Below, piece after piece: positions 1 to 9,547 of a stretch of DNA of 35,456 bases. The notes beneath the pieces were generated by a model. It was not told the origin of the DNA. It saw only the letters and a program-made list of their open reading frames with translations, and made no database searches. The DNA is from an uncultured Roseicyclus sp. (GTDB taxonomy: Bacteria; Pseudomonadota; Alphaproteobacteria; Rhodobacterales; Rhodobacteraceae): contig NZ_CALAHQ010000025.1 of NCBI RefSeq assembly GCF_937892565.1, positions 1-35,456 on the forward strand, written 5' to 3'. A program made the translations under genes and the position numbers. The first letter of the stretch is position 1. Each line of letters starts with the position of its first letter.

Positions 1-6
1 GCGTCG

Positions 7-666
7 TCAGGCCAGAAACAGAACCTGTCCCCGTGGCAGGCGGTCGGGTTGCCGGGTGAGCGTCAGCCCGGCCGCCGTGGCCATCGCCGACAATGAGGCT
101 TCGGTCAGATGCCAGGGCGGGCGGTCCGGATGGGTGACGACGCCATCGGGCTGGCGCAGGCTTGCGCTCTCCTGCCCTTCGGGGGCCAGAAAGACGGTGA
201 AGAGAAACACGCGCGGCCCGGGCCAGCGCTGGGCGATGCGTTCGAGCGCAAGGGCCGTGTCGCCGGGCGGCAGGTGGGTGAAGAGGCCGAAGGCGATGAG
301 GTAATCGACATGGGGCGGCAGGCCGGGAAAGGCGAAGGCGGCGTCTTCGATCAGGTGAGCCTCGGGCAAACGGTCAGGATCGGGCAGTTCGACTGCGCGG
401 CCGCGCAGCATCAGGGCGCGGCTGGCATCGGTTGCGTGGTAATGGCCGGGGTCAAGGTAAGGCACCGCCTTGCAGCCCAGCCGCAAAGACCCCGCGCCGA
501 TATCGAGAAGCCGATGGCGGGGCTGCATCCCATGCGCCGTGAGCAGCGATAGTTGCAGCCGCCCCGTTTCCTCCCAGCGTCCGCCAACGATGTCGCGGTG
601 GCGCCCTTCGGCCAAGGCGCGGTCGTAGAAGCCGGGGACAAGGTAGGGGGAGGGGGGGTGGGTCAT
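7..666 (-). CDS. Class I SAM-dependent methyltransferase
   Basis: The protein of about 219 residues has a Rossmann-type methyltransferase motif I, LLDIGAGSLRLG, around residues 53-64. An acidic residue follows at the end of the next strand (HATDAS), and a motif IV-like stretch is present (DYLIAFGLFTHLPPGD). These features are seen; the methyl acceptor cannot be told from sequence. The start is set at the ATG at 666, giving MTHPPSPYLVPGFYD. An in-frame ATG at 729 would run into the end of mdh and add a low-complexity Gly/Pro stretch, so I rejected it. No good Shine-Dalgarno sequence precedes 666. The gene lies 43 bases downstream of mdh on the same strand and may be read from the same transcript. 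The stop (TGA) lies at the window edge but is complete. Confidence 0.8.
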   Translation of the reverse strand: MTHPPSPYLVPGFYDRALAEGRHRDIVGGRWEETGRLQLSLLTAHGMQPRHRLLDIGAGSLRLGCKAVPYLDPGHYHATDASRALMLRGRAVELPDPDRLPEAHLIEDAAFAFPGLPPHVDYLIAFGLFTHLPPGDTALALERIAQRWPGPRVFLFTVFLAPEGQESASLRQPDGVVTHPDRPPWHLTEASLSAMATAAGLTLTRQPDRLPRGQVLFLA

Positions 667-709
667 GGGTGGGGGCGGCCCTTTGGGGCATGGGCCGCCG
701 CCGGTTGCA

Positions 710-2330
<1,621 letters not shown>

Positions 2331-2333
2331 TTG

Positions 2334-2642
2334 CTAAAGCGCTTCGCCGGGGGCAAAGCTTTCGTGGTGTTCGCCCGACGCCATCAGGCAGGTGATGCCG
2401 TCAATCCCGGTGACCGTGATCGTCCAGCTTCCGGTCCGATCCGAGACGAACAGCTCCACAATCCGGTTGTGCCCGGCAAGCCCCATCGCGCGGCGTTCTT
2501 CGCCAAAGCGGGTGTGAAGTTGTTCGATCACCGCTGCGCGCTGTCCGCAGACCATGGTCTGCTGCGCGGCAAGGCCGTGGGGCAGCGCAAGGGCGCACAG
2601 CGCGGCAAGCGCGCCCCGGCTGAGGGGAAAAAGACGATCCAT
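2334..2642 (-). CDS. Small secreted protein of unknown function
   Basis: The predicted 102-residue protein starts at the ATG at 2642 with a clear Sec signal peptide: a basic start (MDRLFPLSRG), a hydrophobic core (ALAALCALALPHG) and an Ala-X-Ala-like end before QQTMVCGQ. The mature part of about 78 residues has two cysteines (VCGQ and ITCLM) that could form a disulfide in the periplasm. I do not recognise a family. The start is supported by GAAAGGC upstream; an in-frame upstream ATG would bury the signal peptide. The gene ends (TAG) only four bases from the stop of the decayed exporter on the other strand, so the two are convergent. It is divergent from mcl2, with about 270 bases between them. 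Confidence 0.7.
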   Translation of the reverse strand: MDRLFPLSRGALAALCALALPHGLAAQQTMVCGQRAAVIEQLHTRFGEERRAMGLAGHNRIVELFVSDRTGSWTITVTGIDGITCLMASGEHHESFAPGEAL

Positions 2643-2915
2643 CGCTGTGCCTTTCGGGGCTTTGGCGCAGGGATGACCGGACGGGACAATGCTGCGCCCA
2701 TCTCGAACCATCCGCGCGCCGGATCATCCCGGTGGCGGCAGATCCCAAGGCTGCCATGGAAGGGTTAAGCGGAGGTGAAGGGTTTTTTCTTTCGTCACCG
2801 CCACCCCGCGCGCAATTTTTTTGCTGCGACGCGGCATTCTGTGACTTGCCTTTGCGGGTAAGCTGTGGTCGGAGACGGGCGAAAGCCGCCATGCCCAGAC
2901 CAAAGGAGAAGGCTG
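2643..2915. promoter_or_regulatory. Divergent intergenic region before mcl2
   Basis: These 273 bases separate the divergent small secreted protein and mcl2, so they should hold promoters for both. The part nearest mcl2 has A/T-rich tracts (about 2781-2823) that stand out from the G+C-rich surroundings. The mcl2 ribosome-binding site, AAAGGAGAAGG, is at about 2901-2911. I could not assign convincing -35 and -10 elements or an operator. Confidence 0.35.
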
Positions 2916-3782
2916 ATGGATCCGCGCGCGCGCCCCTATCGCTCTGTGCTGTATATTCCCGGCTCGCGCGACCGGGCGCTGGAAAAGGCGCGCGATCTGG
3001 CCGTGGATGCGATCATCTTTGATCTGGAAGATGCGGTTGCGGCCGATGAAAAATCCAATGCCCGCGCGCTGTTGGCGACCCGCCTGGCCGAAGCTGGCTA
3101 TGGTGCGCGGGCGCAGATCGTGCGCATCAACGGCATGGATACCCCATGGGGCGCCGATGATCTGGCCGCGATTGCCGCCATCGGCCCCGAGGCGATCTTG
3201 CTGCCCAAGGTCGGATCGGCGGCGGATGTGGCCGCCGTGGCCGCCCGGCTTGATGCGATCCCTGCGGCCCGGCACACGCGGATCTGGGCGATGATGGAAA
3301 CGCCCATGGGCGTGCTGAACGCCGCCCAGATCGCGCAGGCGCCGCGCATGGCGGGGTTTGTGATGGGCACCAATGATCTGGCCAAGGATCTGGGATCGCG
3401 CACGCGGGGCGCGCTGCACATGGCGTTGCAACATTGTCTGCTGGCCGCGCGGGCGGCGGGGATCATCTGTGTCGACGGGGTCTACAACGCCTTCAGGGAC
3501 GAGGCGGGGCTGGCCGCCGAATGCGCCGAGGGGCGTGATTTCGGCTTTGACGGCAAGACGCTGATCCACCCCGCGCAGGTGGCGATCGCCAATGCCGTCT
3601 TTGCGCCGACCGAGGCGGAAATCGACCTCGCCCGTCGCCAGATCACGGCCTATGAAGCGGCACGCGCCGCGGGCCAGGGGGTGGCGGTCGTGGATGGCCG
3701 GATCGTAGAAAACCTGCATGTCGACACGGCACGTGCTACGCTGGCCAAAGCGGACGCAATCGCACAGGGGGAAGCAGCGTGA
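2916..3782 (+). CDS. mcl2: (3S)-malyl-CoA thioesterase / CitE-like lyase family protein
   Basis: The 288-residue protein belongs to the HpcH/HpaI aldolase and citrate lyase beta-subunit (CitE) family, with a TIM-barrel fold. Seen: RSVLYIPGSRDRALEKA near the N-terminus, the metal-site motif IIFDLEDAVA, the central METPMGVLNA, GTNDLAKDL, and the C-terminal GFDGKTLIHPAQV. In Rhodobacter sphaeroides two such enzymes exist: Mcl1 cleaves malyl-CoA and beta-methylmalyl-CoA, and Mcl2 hydrolyses (3S)-malyl-CoA to malate. The gene position close to mesaconyl-CoA hydratase, mdh and sdh favours Mcl2. Sequence alone does not separate thioesterase from lyase, so the function is inferred from context. The start at 2916 is chosen over one at 2865 because AAAGGAGAAGG lies just before it. 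The stop overlaps the next start (TGATG). Confidence 0.85.
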   Translation: MDPRARPYRSVLYIPGSRDRALEKARDLAVDAIIFDLEDAVAADEKSNARALLATRLAEAGYGARAQIVRINGMDTPWGADDLAAIAAIGPEAILLPKVGSAADVAAVAARLDAIPAARHTRIWAMMETPMGVLNAAQIAQAPRMAGFVMGTNDLAKDLGSRTRGALHMALQHCLLAARAAGIICVDGVYNAFRDEAGLAAECAEGRDFGFDGKTLIHPAQVAIANAVFAPTEAEIDLARRQITAYEAARAAGQGVAVVDGRIVENLHVDTARATLAKADAIAQGEAA

Positions 3783-4336
3783 TGGGATATGGTGTTTTGA
3801 TCGCGGGGATCGCATTGTTCGCGGTGCCCCATTGGGCCCGGCGGCTGGTGCCAGACCGGCGCGCCGCATGGGGTGACAAGGGCAAGGGCGTCTTGTCGGT
3901 GCTGATGCTGTTGGGTGTGGTGGCGATGGTGATCGGCTATCGCAACGCGGGCTTCGTGAACGTCTGGGTGCCGCCCGCCTTCATGACGCACATCGCCAAT
4001 CTGCTGATCCTGATCGGGTTCTGGTTCTTTGCGCTTTCGGCCATCAATGGCACGATGGCCGCACGGGTGCGCCACAAGCAGTTGACCGGCGTCAAGGCAT
4101 GGGCGGTTGCGCATCTTCTGGTCAATGGCGATCTGGCCTCGATCCTGCTGTTCGGGGGGATGCTGGCCTGGGCGGTGGTGTCGGTCATCTTGATCAACCG
4201 GGCCAACCGCGCCTGGGACAGGCCCGCGCATACCAGCGTGCTGAAGGATGTGATCGCCCTTGGTGTGGGCGCGGGGCTCTATGCGGTCGTGGCCGCAATC
4301 CATACATGGCTGGGCTACTATCCGTTTCCGATGTGA
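3782..4336 (+). CDS. NnrU-family integral membrane protein
   Basis: The 184-residue protein has about five hydrophobic segments, starting at YGVLIAGIALFAV and ending near VIALGVGAGLYAVVAAIHTWLG. It carries the NnrU-family core LTGVKAWAVAHLLVNGDLAS, preceded by an Arg-His pair. NnrU was first described beside nitric-oxide and nitrite reductase genes, but many relatives occur elsewhere and the biochemical role is not settled. Here there is no denitrification gene in sight; it lies between mcl2 and mch. The start is the ATG at 3782, which shares its A with the mcl2 stop (TGATG) and has GGGGGAAG upstream. A GTG three bases earlier is possible. The overlap suggests translational coupling within an operon. 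Confidence 0.85.
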   Translation: MGYGVLIAGIALFAVPHWARRLVPDRRAAWGDKGKGVLSVLMLLGVVAMVIGYRNAGFVNVWVPPAFMTHIANLLILIGFWFFALSAINGTMAARVRHKQLTGVKAWAVAHLLVNGDLASILLFGGMLAWAVVSVILINRANRAWDRPAHTSVLKDVIALGVGAGLYAVVAAIHTWLGYYPFPM

Positions 4337-4342
4337 GGCTGC

Positions 4343-4546
4343 ATGAAAATCTACCGTTTGCTGACCGAGGATGACACCTCGGCGTTCTGCCACAAGGTAT
4401 CCCTGGCGCTGTCAAAGGGCTGGGTGCTGCATGGCGATCCGGTGATGTCGTTTGACGCGGGCCGCGGCGTGATGCGCTGCGGTCAGGCCGTCACCAAGGA
4501 CATCGACACCCCCTACAGCCCCGAGATGAAGCTTGGGGCACAGTAA
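4343..4546 (+). CDS. DUF1737 domain protein
   Basis: The 67-residue protein opens with MKIYRLLTEDDTSAFCHKVS and continues with LALSKGWVLHGDPVMSFD. This is the short DUF1737 pattern: a conserved start, a helix, then a GW-x-hydrophobic-x-G motif. The rest is the tail GVMRCGQAVTKDI. Its function is unknown. It starts six bases after the NnrU-like gene and ends one base before mch, so it is almost certainly co-transcribed with them. Small size and position suggest an accessory role, but nothing in the sequence says what. An incorrect gene call is unlikely because the domain pattern is clear. Confidence 0.85.
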   Translation: MKIYRLLTEDDTSAFCHKVSLALSKGWVLHGDPVMSFDAGRGVMRCGQAVTKDIDTPYSPEMKLGAQ

Positions 4547-4547
4547 G

Positions 4548-5588
4548 GTGTCGGCGACCAAGACCAACCCGGGGCGGTTTTTCGAGGATTACCGGCTGGG
4601 TGAGGTGATCACCCACGCCGTGCCGCGCACCGTGTCGGGGGGCGAACGCGCGCTGTATCACGCGCTTTACCCCGCGCGGCACGCCATAGCGTCATCCGAC
4701 GCGTTTGCGCGCGCCTGTGGGCTGCCAGCCAGCCCGATGGATGATCTGATCACCTTTCACACGGTGTTTGGCAAATCTGTGCCGGATATCTCGCTGAATG
4801 CGGTGGCCAATCTGGGCTATGCCGAAGGGCGGTTTCATCGCCCTGTCTGGCCGGGCGATACGCTGTCGGCGCGCTCCGAGGTGATCGGGCTGAAACAGAA
4901 TTCCAACGGCAAGACCGGGGTGGTTTATGTCCGCACCCAAGGGCGCAACCAGCGGGACGACGTCGTGCTGGAATATGTGCGCTGGGTGATGGTGCGCAAG
5001 AACGACCCCGATGCACCGGCCCCCGCCCCGGTGGTGCCCGATCTGGCGCCGGCCGTCGATGCGGGCGCGTTGATCATCCCCGACGGTCTGGATTTCAGCC
5101 GCTACGATTTCGCGTTGGCGGGCGAGCGGCATCGCCTGGGCGATTACACCCCCGGCGAGATCATCGACCATGTCGATGGCGTGACCATCGAGGAAGCCGA
5201 GCACATGATGGCCACGCGGCTGTGGCAGAACACGTCGAAAACCCATTTCGACGTGACCCCGCGGGCCGATGGCAGGCGGCTGATCTATGGCGGCCATGTC
5301 ATGTCGATGGCCCGTGCGCTCAGCTTCAACGGGCTGGCCAATGCGCAGATGATCGTGGCCATCAATGGCGGTAGCCATGCCAACCCCTGTTTTGCGGGCG
5401 ACACGCTGCGGGCATGGTCCGAGGTGCTCGACATCGCGCCGACGCAGGCCCCGGGTCTGGGCGCGATCCGGTTGCGGCTGGTGGCGGTGAATGCCGACGG
5501 GCAGGCTGGCGCCTTGCGGGACGCCGAGGGCAGATACCGCGCCCATGTCTTGCTCGATCTGGATTACTGGGCACTCATGCCTGTTTAA
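4548..5588 (+). CDS. mch: Mesaconyl-CoA hydratase (beta-methylmalyl-CoA dehydratase)
   Basis: The 346-residue protein is a double hot-dog MaoC-like hydratase. The first half has GRFFEDYRLGEVITH and later NLGYAEGRFHRPVWPGDTL. The second half has LGDYTPGEIIDHVDG, a conserved IYGGHVMSMARALSFNG helix and HANPCFAGDTLRAWSEV. The family enzyme hydrates mesaconyl-C1-CoA to beta-methylmalyl-CoA in the ethylmalonyl-CoA pathway. That product is then cleaved to glyoxylate and propionyl-CoA by a malyl-CoA lyase, which is not in this window. Length fits the Rhodobacter enzyme (a little over 340 residues). I chose the GTG at 4548, one base after the DUF1737 stop; a TTG at 4533 would overlap that gene. Operon membership with mcl2 supports the role. 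Confidence 0.9.
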   Translation: MSATKTNPGRFFEDYRLGEVITHAVPRTVSGGERALYHALYPARHAIASSDAFARACGLPASPMDDLITFHTVFGKSVPDISLNAVANLGYAEGRFHRPVWPGDTLSARSEVIGLKQNSNGKTGVVYVRTQGRNQRDDVVLEYVRWVMVRKNDPDAPAPAPVVPDLAPAVDAGALIIPDGLDFSRYDFALAGERHRLGDYTPGEIIDHVDGVTIEEAEHMMATRLWQNTSKTHFDVTPRADGRRLIYGGHVMSMARALSFNGLANAQMIVAINGGSHANPCFAGDTLRAWSEVLDIAPTQAPGLGAIRLRLVAVNADGQAGALRDAEGRYRAHVLLDLDYWALMPV

Positions 5589-5608
5589 GTGGCAGCCTTG
5601 CCATATGT

Positions 5609-5617
5609 CTTTGCAAG
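5609..5617. promoter_or_regulatory. CTTTGCAAG box before the porin gene
   Basis: The nine bases CTTTGCAAG lie 90 bases before the porin start, in the only gap of this gene block upstream of it. The same nine bases occur before sdhC at 6542-6550. The core TTTGCAA resembles half-sites described for RamB/ScfR-type regulators of acyl-CoA metabolism (TTTGCAAA-like). Regulation is inferred and weakly supported. Confidence 0.25.
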
Positions 5618-5707
5618 ATGACGGTCGCGCCTTGGGTTCATCTGGACAAGGCGCGCGATTGTGACGTTTCTATGTATCGACAAATTCCGGCATAAAAGGT
5701 GTTCACA

Positions 5708-6361
5708 GTGTCTATCTTCCGCCTCTCCCTGTCCGTTTCTGCCTTGCTTGTTGTGGCCGCCCCTGCCTTGGCGCAAGATGTGAGTGTGTCGGCCGGTGTG
5801 TCGCTGCTTACCGAATATGAAAGCAACGGAACCCGCCAATCCGACGGCCCGGCGGTTCAGGGGTACATCCAGGCCGACCTCGATGGCTTTTACGCCGGCA
5901 TCTGGGCGTCCAACGTGGACCCGGTCATCCTTGGGGGCGATCGGCTCGAATATGACCTGTATCTGGGCTATGCCAACACCGTCGGCACGTTCAGCTATGA
6001 TCTGGGCTATGCACGCTACTATTACAACGACAGCGGATTTTGCTGTGGCGATGTGATCTTTTCGGGCGAGATGGCGCTGTCGGATGCGATTTCCGTTGGC
6101 GCGCGGTTCTCGAGCGACCCGGATGGCTTTGACGTCATCAACAGCCGCCTCTACGGCAGCCTTTCCCTGACCGATGCGGTGTCGATGGATGCCCGCTATG
6201 GCGACATCAGCGGCGAAGATGGTCACAGCTACTGGAGCGTGGGCATCAATCACGCCGTCAGCGAAGCTTCGGCGGTGTTTGCAAGCTTTCACGGCACATC
6301 CATCGAAGATGAGGACAATCTGTTTCTTGCCGGTGTCTCGATCGATTTTTCGCTGCGCTGA
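5708..6361 (+). CDS. TorF-family putative outer-membrane porin
   Basis: The protein of about 217 residues starts with a signal peptide (VSIFRLSLSVSALLVVAAPALA) ending in ALA-QDVSVSAG. The mature part alternates polar and hydrophobic residues with many aromatic girdle residues, as in a beta-barrel. Examples are DGFYAGIWASNVDP, YDLYLGYANTVG, YDLGYARYYYNDSGF and SYWSVGINHAVSE. It ends in SIDFSLR; the penultimate strand and the aromatic residue near the end fit an outer-membrane protein. The pattern is that of TorF (Gcw_chp) putative porins. The GTG at 5708 is chosen because AAAAGG lies at proper spacing; a GTG at 5699 has a poor site. It follows mch by 119 bases and is followed by a strong terminator, so it is the last gene before the sdh promoter region. 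Substrate unknown. Confidence 0.85.
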   Translation: MSIFRLSLSVSALLVVAAPALAQDVSVSAGVSLLTEYESNGTRQSDGPAVQGYIQADLDGFYAGIWASNVDPVILGGDRLEYDLYLGYANTVGTFSYDLGYARYYYNDSGFCCGDVIFSGEMALSDAISVGARFSSDPDGFDVINSRLYGSLSLTDAVSMDARYGDISGEDGHSYWSVGINHAVSEASAVFASFHGTSIEDEDNLFLAGVSIDFSLR

Positions 6362-6397
6362 TCGGCCTTTCCGATCCATCGCATGAGGATGGCCTTG

Positions 6398-6436
6398 CCG
6401 CGCCGATGCTGACCAGCACGGCGCGGTTTCCGTTTT
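6398..6436 (+). terminator. Rho-independent terminator after the porin gene
   Basis: CCGCGCCG (6398-6405) pairs perfectly with CGGCGCGG (6419-6426). Between them TGCT-GACC-AGCA extends the stem with one bulged A. TTTCCGTTTT follows directly. A smaller hairpin, GATCGG/CCGATC, overlaps the stop at 6360-6376. This separates the mcl2-to-porin block from sdh. Confidence 0.8.
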
Positions 6437-6471
6437 GGCGGTGCTCTTGCTTTGGGTCGATCATGTGGATT

Positions 6472-6508
6472 GTTTGTGATCACAGAAAGAATTCAAGTGA
6501 TCACAAAC
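6472..6508. promoter_or_regulatory. Paired GTGATCAC operators upstream of sdhC
   Basis: Two 12-base arms, GTTTGTGATCAC (6472-6483) and GTGATCACAAAC (6497-6508), form a perfect inverted repeat with a 13-base spacer. Each arm contains its own 8-base palindrome GTGATCAC, with centres 21 bases apart, or two turns of the helix. This is the expected form of two operators for a dimeric regulator bound on one face of the DNA. The gap lies about 135 bases before the sdhC start. The regulator is not identifiable; a GntR-type or similar protein is possible. Confidence 0.65.
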
Positions 6509-6541
6509 CATCCATCTGCGGCGTTACGACCCAATCCTTTG

Positions 6542-6592
6542 CTTTGCAAGGTGATCGCTTGCAGGTGACAGGGATAAAAAATGCGCTATGCA
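6542..6592 (+). promoter_or_regulatory. Possible sdhC promoter with TGCAAG/CTTGCA repeat
   Basis: An inverted repeat TGCAAG-(7)-CTTGCA lies at 6545-6563, beginning inside a CTTTGCAAG box. Directly after it GTGACA (6565-6570) and TATGCA (6587-6592), 16 bases apart, make a plausible sigma-70 type promoter. Transcription would start near 6600, about 40 bases before sdhC. The repeat touches the -35 element, so a bound protein could affect polymerase. Matches are partial. Confidence 0.35.
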
Positions 6593-6641
6593 TTGTCTCG
6601 ACAACCGCCAGACCTTTGAAGCAGTCGGAAGGGCCCAAACC

Positions 6642-7025
6642 ATGGCCGATGTGAACCGCGGAAATCGCCCGCTTTCCCCGCATCTTACGATTTATCGCCC
6701 ACAGCTGAATTCGATCACCTCGATCCTGGTGCGCATCACCGGCAATGCCTTGATGGTGGGCGCGATCCTGGTCGTGTGGTGGCTGATGGCGGCTGCCAGC
6801 GGCGCGGCCTATTTCGGGGTCATCGACGGGCTCATCACCTCGGTTCTGGGGGATCTGGTGATGGCGGGTTCGGCTTTGGCGCTATGGTATCACGCGCTGG
6901 GCGGTGTGCGGCACCTGATCTGGGACACGGGCCGCGCGCTGGATGTGGCCAGCGCCGACAGGCTGGGCTGGGCGATGATCATCGGTTCGGTCGTCTTGAC
7001 CGCGCTGACCCTGATCGCGATCTGA
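6642..7025 (+). CDS. sdhC: Succinate dehydrogenase cytochrome b556 subunit
   Basis: The 127-residue membrane subunit of complex II helps bind haem b and ubiquinone. Seen: the family start [20 protein letters not shown] with the Ser and Arg of the quinone site, three membrane helices (about residues 30-50, 65-85 and 105-127), and [14 protein letters not shown] holding the haem-ligand histidine. The ATG at 6642 is preceded by GGAAGGG; an upstream ATG at 6588 adds a non-conserved stretch and is rejected. It is the first gene of sdhC-sdhD-sdhA-lipoprotein-sdhB and is followed by sdhD after 11 bases. The upstream region carries palindromic operators and a possible promoter. Confidence 0.95.
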   Translation: MADVNRGNRPLSPHLTIYRPQLNSITSILVRITGNALMVGAILVVWWLMAAASGAAYFGVIDGLITSVLGDLVMAGSALALWYHALGGVRHLIWDTGRALDVASADRLGWAMIIGSVVLTALTLIAI

Positions 7026-7036
7026 CGGAGGGCAAG

Positions 7037-7408
7037 ATGGCTTATGTGACCGACCGCAAACGCGTGACGGGGCTTGGCTCTGCCAGATCCGGCACCCAGC
7101 AGCATTGGACGATGACCGTGACCTCGGTGGCCTTGTTGCTGCTGACGCCGTTCTTCTTGGTCATCATCGGCGGTCTTTTGGGCCAGCCCCATGCCGATGT
7201 GCTGGCCAGCCTGTCGCGGCCGGTGCCCGCGCTGGTGGTGGCGGCCTATCTGGTCGTGGGCATGCATCACATGCGTTTGGGCATGCAGGTGCTGATCGAG
7301 GATTATACCCGTGGGTTGAGCCGCAAGATCGGGCTGATCGCAACCACGATCCTGTGCTACGGGCTTGCCGCGGGCGGGCTTGTGGCGCTGGCGCAGATTG
7401 CACTGTGA
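7037..7408 (+). CDS. sdhD: Succinate dehydrogenase membrane anchor subunit
   Basis: The 123-residue second membrane subunit of complex II has three hydrophobic helices. These begin near [41 protein letters not shown] and [18 protein letters not shown]. The motif [14 protein letters not shown] carries the conserved His and the Asp-Tyr pair near the haem and quinone sites. The ATG at 7037 has GGAGGG just upstream, overlapping the end of sdhC. Only eight bases separate it from sdhA. SdhD proteins are poorly conserved, so the assignment rests on helix pattern, motif and position, which agree. Confidence 0.95.
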   Translation: MAYVTDRKRVTGLGSARSGTQQHWTMTVTSVALLLLTPFFLVIIGGLLGQPHADVLASLSRPVPALVVAAYLVVGMHHMRLGMQVLIEDYTRGLSRKIGLIATTILCYGLAAGGLVALAQIAL

Positions 7409-7416
7409 GGATACAG

Positions 7417-9237
7417 ATGAAAGACACACTTTCCCCCGCCTATGCGCTGACCACGCACAGCTACGACGTTGTTGTCGTGGGTGCGGGTGGTGCGGGCCTG
7501 CGCGCGACATTGGGCATGGCGGAACAGGGGCTGAAAACCGCCTGTATCTCGAAGGTGTTTCCAACGCGCTCCCACACCGTCGCCGCACAGGGCGGCATCG
7601 CGGCCAGCCTTGGCAACATGGGCCCCGACCATTGGCACTGGCACATGTATGACACCGTCAAGGGGTCGGACTGGCTGGGCGATACGGATGCGATGGAATA
7701 CCTTGCGCGCGAGGCGCCCAAGGCGGTCTATGAGCTGGAACATTACGGCGTGCCGTTTTCGCGCACCGAGGATGGCAAGATCTATCAGCGCCCCTTTGGC
7801 GGGCACACGACCGAGTTCGGCGAAGGCCCCCCGGTGCAGCGCACCTGTGCGGCCGCCGACCGCACGGGGCATGCGATCTTGCACACGCTCTATGGTCAAT
7901 CGCTCAAGAACAACGCCGAATTCTACATCGAGTATTTCGCCACCGACCTGTTGATGAATGATGCGGGCGAATGCGTGGGCGTGGTGGCGTGGAAGCTTGA
8001 TGATGGCACCATGCATGTGTTCCGCGCCAAGATGGTGGTGCTGGCCACCGGCGGCTATGGGCGCGCCTATTTCTCGGCCACCTCGGCGCATACCTGCACG
8101 GGCGATGGCGGCGGCATGGTCGCGCGTCAGGGGTTGCCGCTTCAGGATATGGAATTCGTGCAATTCCACCCCACAGGGATCTATGGCGCGGGATGCCTGA
8201 TCACCGAAGGCGCGCGGGGCGAAGGTGGCTATCTGACCAATTCCGAAGGCGAACGCTTCATGGAGCGTTACGCGCCCACCTACAAGGATCTGGCAAGCCG
8301 GGATGTGGTGTCGCGCTGCATGACCCTCGAAATCCGCGAGGGGCGGGGCGTGGGCAAGGATGGCGATCACATCCATCTGCACCTCAACCATTTGCCGCCT
8401 GAAACGCTGGCCTTGCGCTTGCCGGGCATCTCGGAATCGGCGCGCATTTTCGCGGGCGTCGATGTCAACAAGGAGCCGATCCCGGTTCTGCCGACCGTGC
8501 ATTACAACATGGGCGGCATCCCCACGAATTACTGGGGCGAGGTGCTGCGCCCCACCGCGAAAAACCCCGATGCGATCGTGCCCGGCCTGATGGCCGTGGG
8601 CGAGGCGGGCTGTGCATCCGTGCATGGCGCGAATCGTCTGGGATCAAACAGCCTGATCGATCTGGTCGTGTTCGGCCGCGCCGCCGCGATCAAGGCGGGC
8701 GGGGTCGTGGACCGTGACAGCGCGGTGCCCGATGTGCCGAAAGCCGCGCTCGATTTCGCGCTGTCGCGCTTTGACGACATCCGCCATGCGTCGGGCACTG
8801 TCGCCACCGCCGAGTTGCGGCTGGAGATGCAAAAGACGATGCAGGCCGATGCCGCCGTGTTCCGCACCGACAAGACCCTGGCCGAAGGCGTTCAAAAGAT
8901 GAAGAGCGTCGCCACCAAGATGGATGACATCAAGGTCACGGATCGCTCGATGATCTGGAACTCGGATCTGATGGAAACGCTGGAACTGACCAACCTGATG
9001 CCCAATGCGATGGCGACCATCGTCTCGGCCGAGGCGCGCAAGGAAAGCCGTGGTGCGCATGCGCATGAGGATTACCCCGATCGCGACGACACGTCATGGC
9101 GCAAGCATTCGCTGGCGGTGGTCGATGGGGCATCGGTGGATCTGGCGTATCGCCCGGTCCATCTGAACCCGCTGATCGGCCATAACGAAGGCGGCATCGA
9201 TCTGGACCGCATCAAGCCCAAGGCGCGGGTCTATTGA
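7417..9237 (+). CDS. sdhA: Succinate dehydrogenase flavoprotein subunit
   Basis: The 606-residue catalytic subunit oxidises succinate to fumarate on the cytoplasmic face of the membrane. Seen: the FAD-binding dinucleotide motif [13 protein letters not shown] (about residues 19-31); the covalent flavin histidine in [12 protein letters not shown]; the substrate and active-site segments HPTGIYGAG and [10 protein letters not shown]; the late FAD segments [16 protein letters not shown] and [19 protein letters not shown]; and a normal C-terminal helical domain ending in [10 protein letters not shown]. Length is typical. The stop overlaps the TTG start of the small lipoprotein gene placed between sdhA and sdhB. 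Confidence 0.98.
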   Translation: MKDTLSPAYALTTHSYDVVVVGAGGAGLRATLGMAEQGLKTACISKVFPTRSHTVAAQGGIAASLGNMGPDHWHWHMYDTVKGSDWLGDTDAMEYLAREAPKAVYELEHYGVPFSRTEDGKIYQRPFGGHTTEFGEGPPVQRTCAAADRTGHAILHTLYGQSLKNNAEFYIEYFATDLLMNDAGECVGVVAWKLDDGTMHVFRAKMVVLATGGYGRAYFSATSAHTCTGDGGGMVARQGLPLQDMEFVQFHPTGIYGAGCLITEGARGEGGYLTNSEGERFMERYAPTYKDLASRDVVSRCMTLEIREGRGVGKDGDHIHLHLNHLPPETLALRLPGISESARIFAGVDVNKEPIPVLPTVHYNMGGIPTNYWGEVLRPTAKNPDAIVPGLMAVGEAGCASVHGANRLGSNSLIDLVVFGRAAAIKAGGVVDRDSAVPDVPKAALDFALSRFDDIRHASGTVATAELRLEMQKTMQADAAVFRTDKTLAEGVQKMKSVATKMDDIKVTDRSMIWNSDLMETLELTNLMPNAMATIVSAEARKESRGAHAHEDYPDRDDTSWRKHSLAVVDGASVDLAYRPVHLNPLIGHNEGGIDLDRIKPKARVY

Positions 9238-9518
9238 TCCGGGCCCTGGTCATGGGTGCTCTTGCGCTGTCGGTGCTGACGGCTTGCGACAGCGTGGTCA
9301 GCGCCGATCAAGCCTATGAGCAATGCTCTGAACGTGCCCGCCTTGCCGCACAACCGCGCGGCCAGATCGGGATCGGTGCGGGCTCTGCCGGGCCGGCCGC
9401 ACGCGCCGAATTGACCATCACCAGCGATTTCATCGCGCGGCGCGACCCGCAGGTCGTCTATGACACGTGTTTTCGAAATCTCACCGGCGCAGGTCCGACG
9501 CGGCCCCTGATCCTGTGA
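9234..9518 (+). CDS. Small lipoprotein between sdhA and sdhB
   Basis: The 94-residue protein begins with a lipoprotein signal, [18 protein letters not shown], whose lipobox LTAC places the lipidated cysteine at residue 18. The mature part includes [17 protein letters not shown], a Gly/Ala-rich linker and a second pair of conserved-looking positions, [11 protein letters not shown]; two further cysteines could pair. The family is unknown to me. The TTG at 9234 overlaps the sdhA stop by four bases and gives the signal peptide its basic residue; the ATG at 9252 would lack it. It is 29 bases ahead of sdhB. Location inside the sdh operon suggests a link to complex II or the envelope, but this is only inferred. 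Confidence 0.75.
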   Translation: MIRALVMGALALSVLTACDSVVSADQAYEQCSERARLAAQPRGQIGIGAGSAGPAARAELTITSDFIARRDPQVVYDTCFRNLTGAGPTRPLIL

Positions 9519-9547
9519 CGACACTCCAGACCCCGAGGATATGATCC

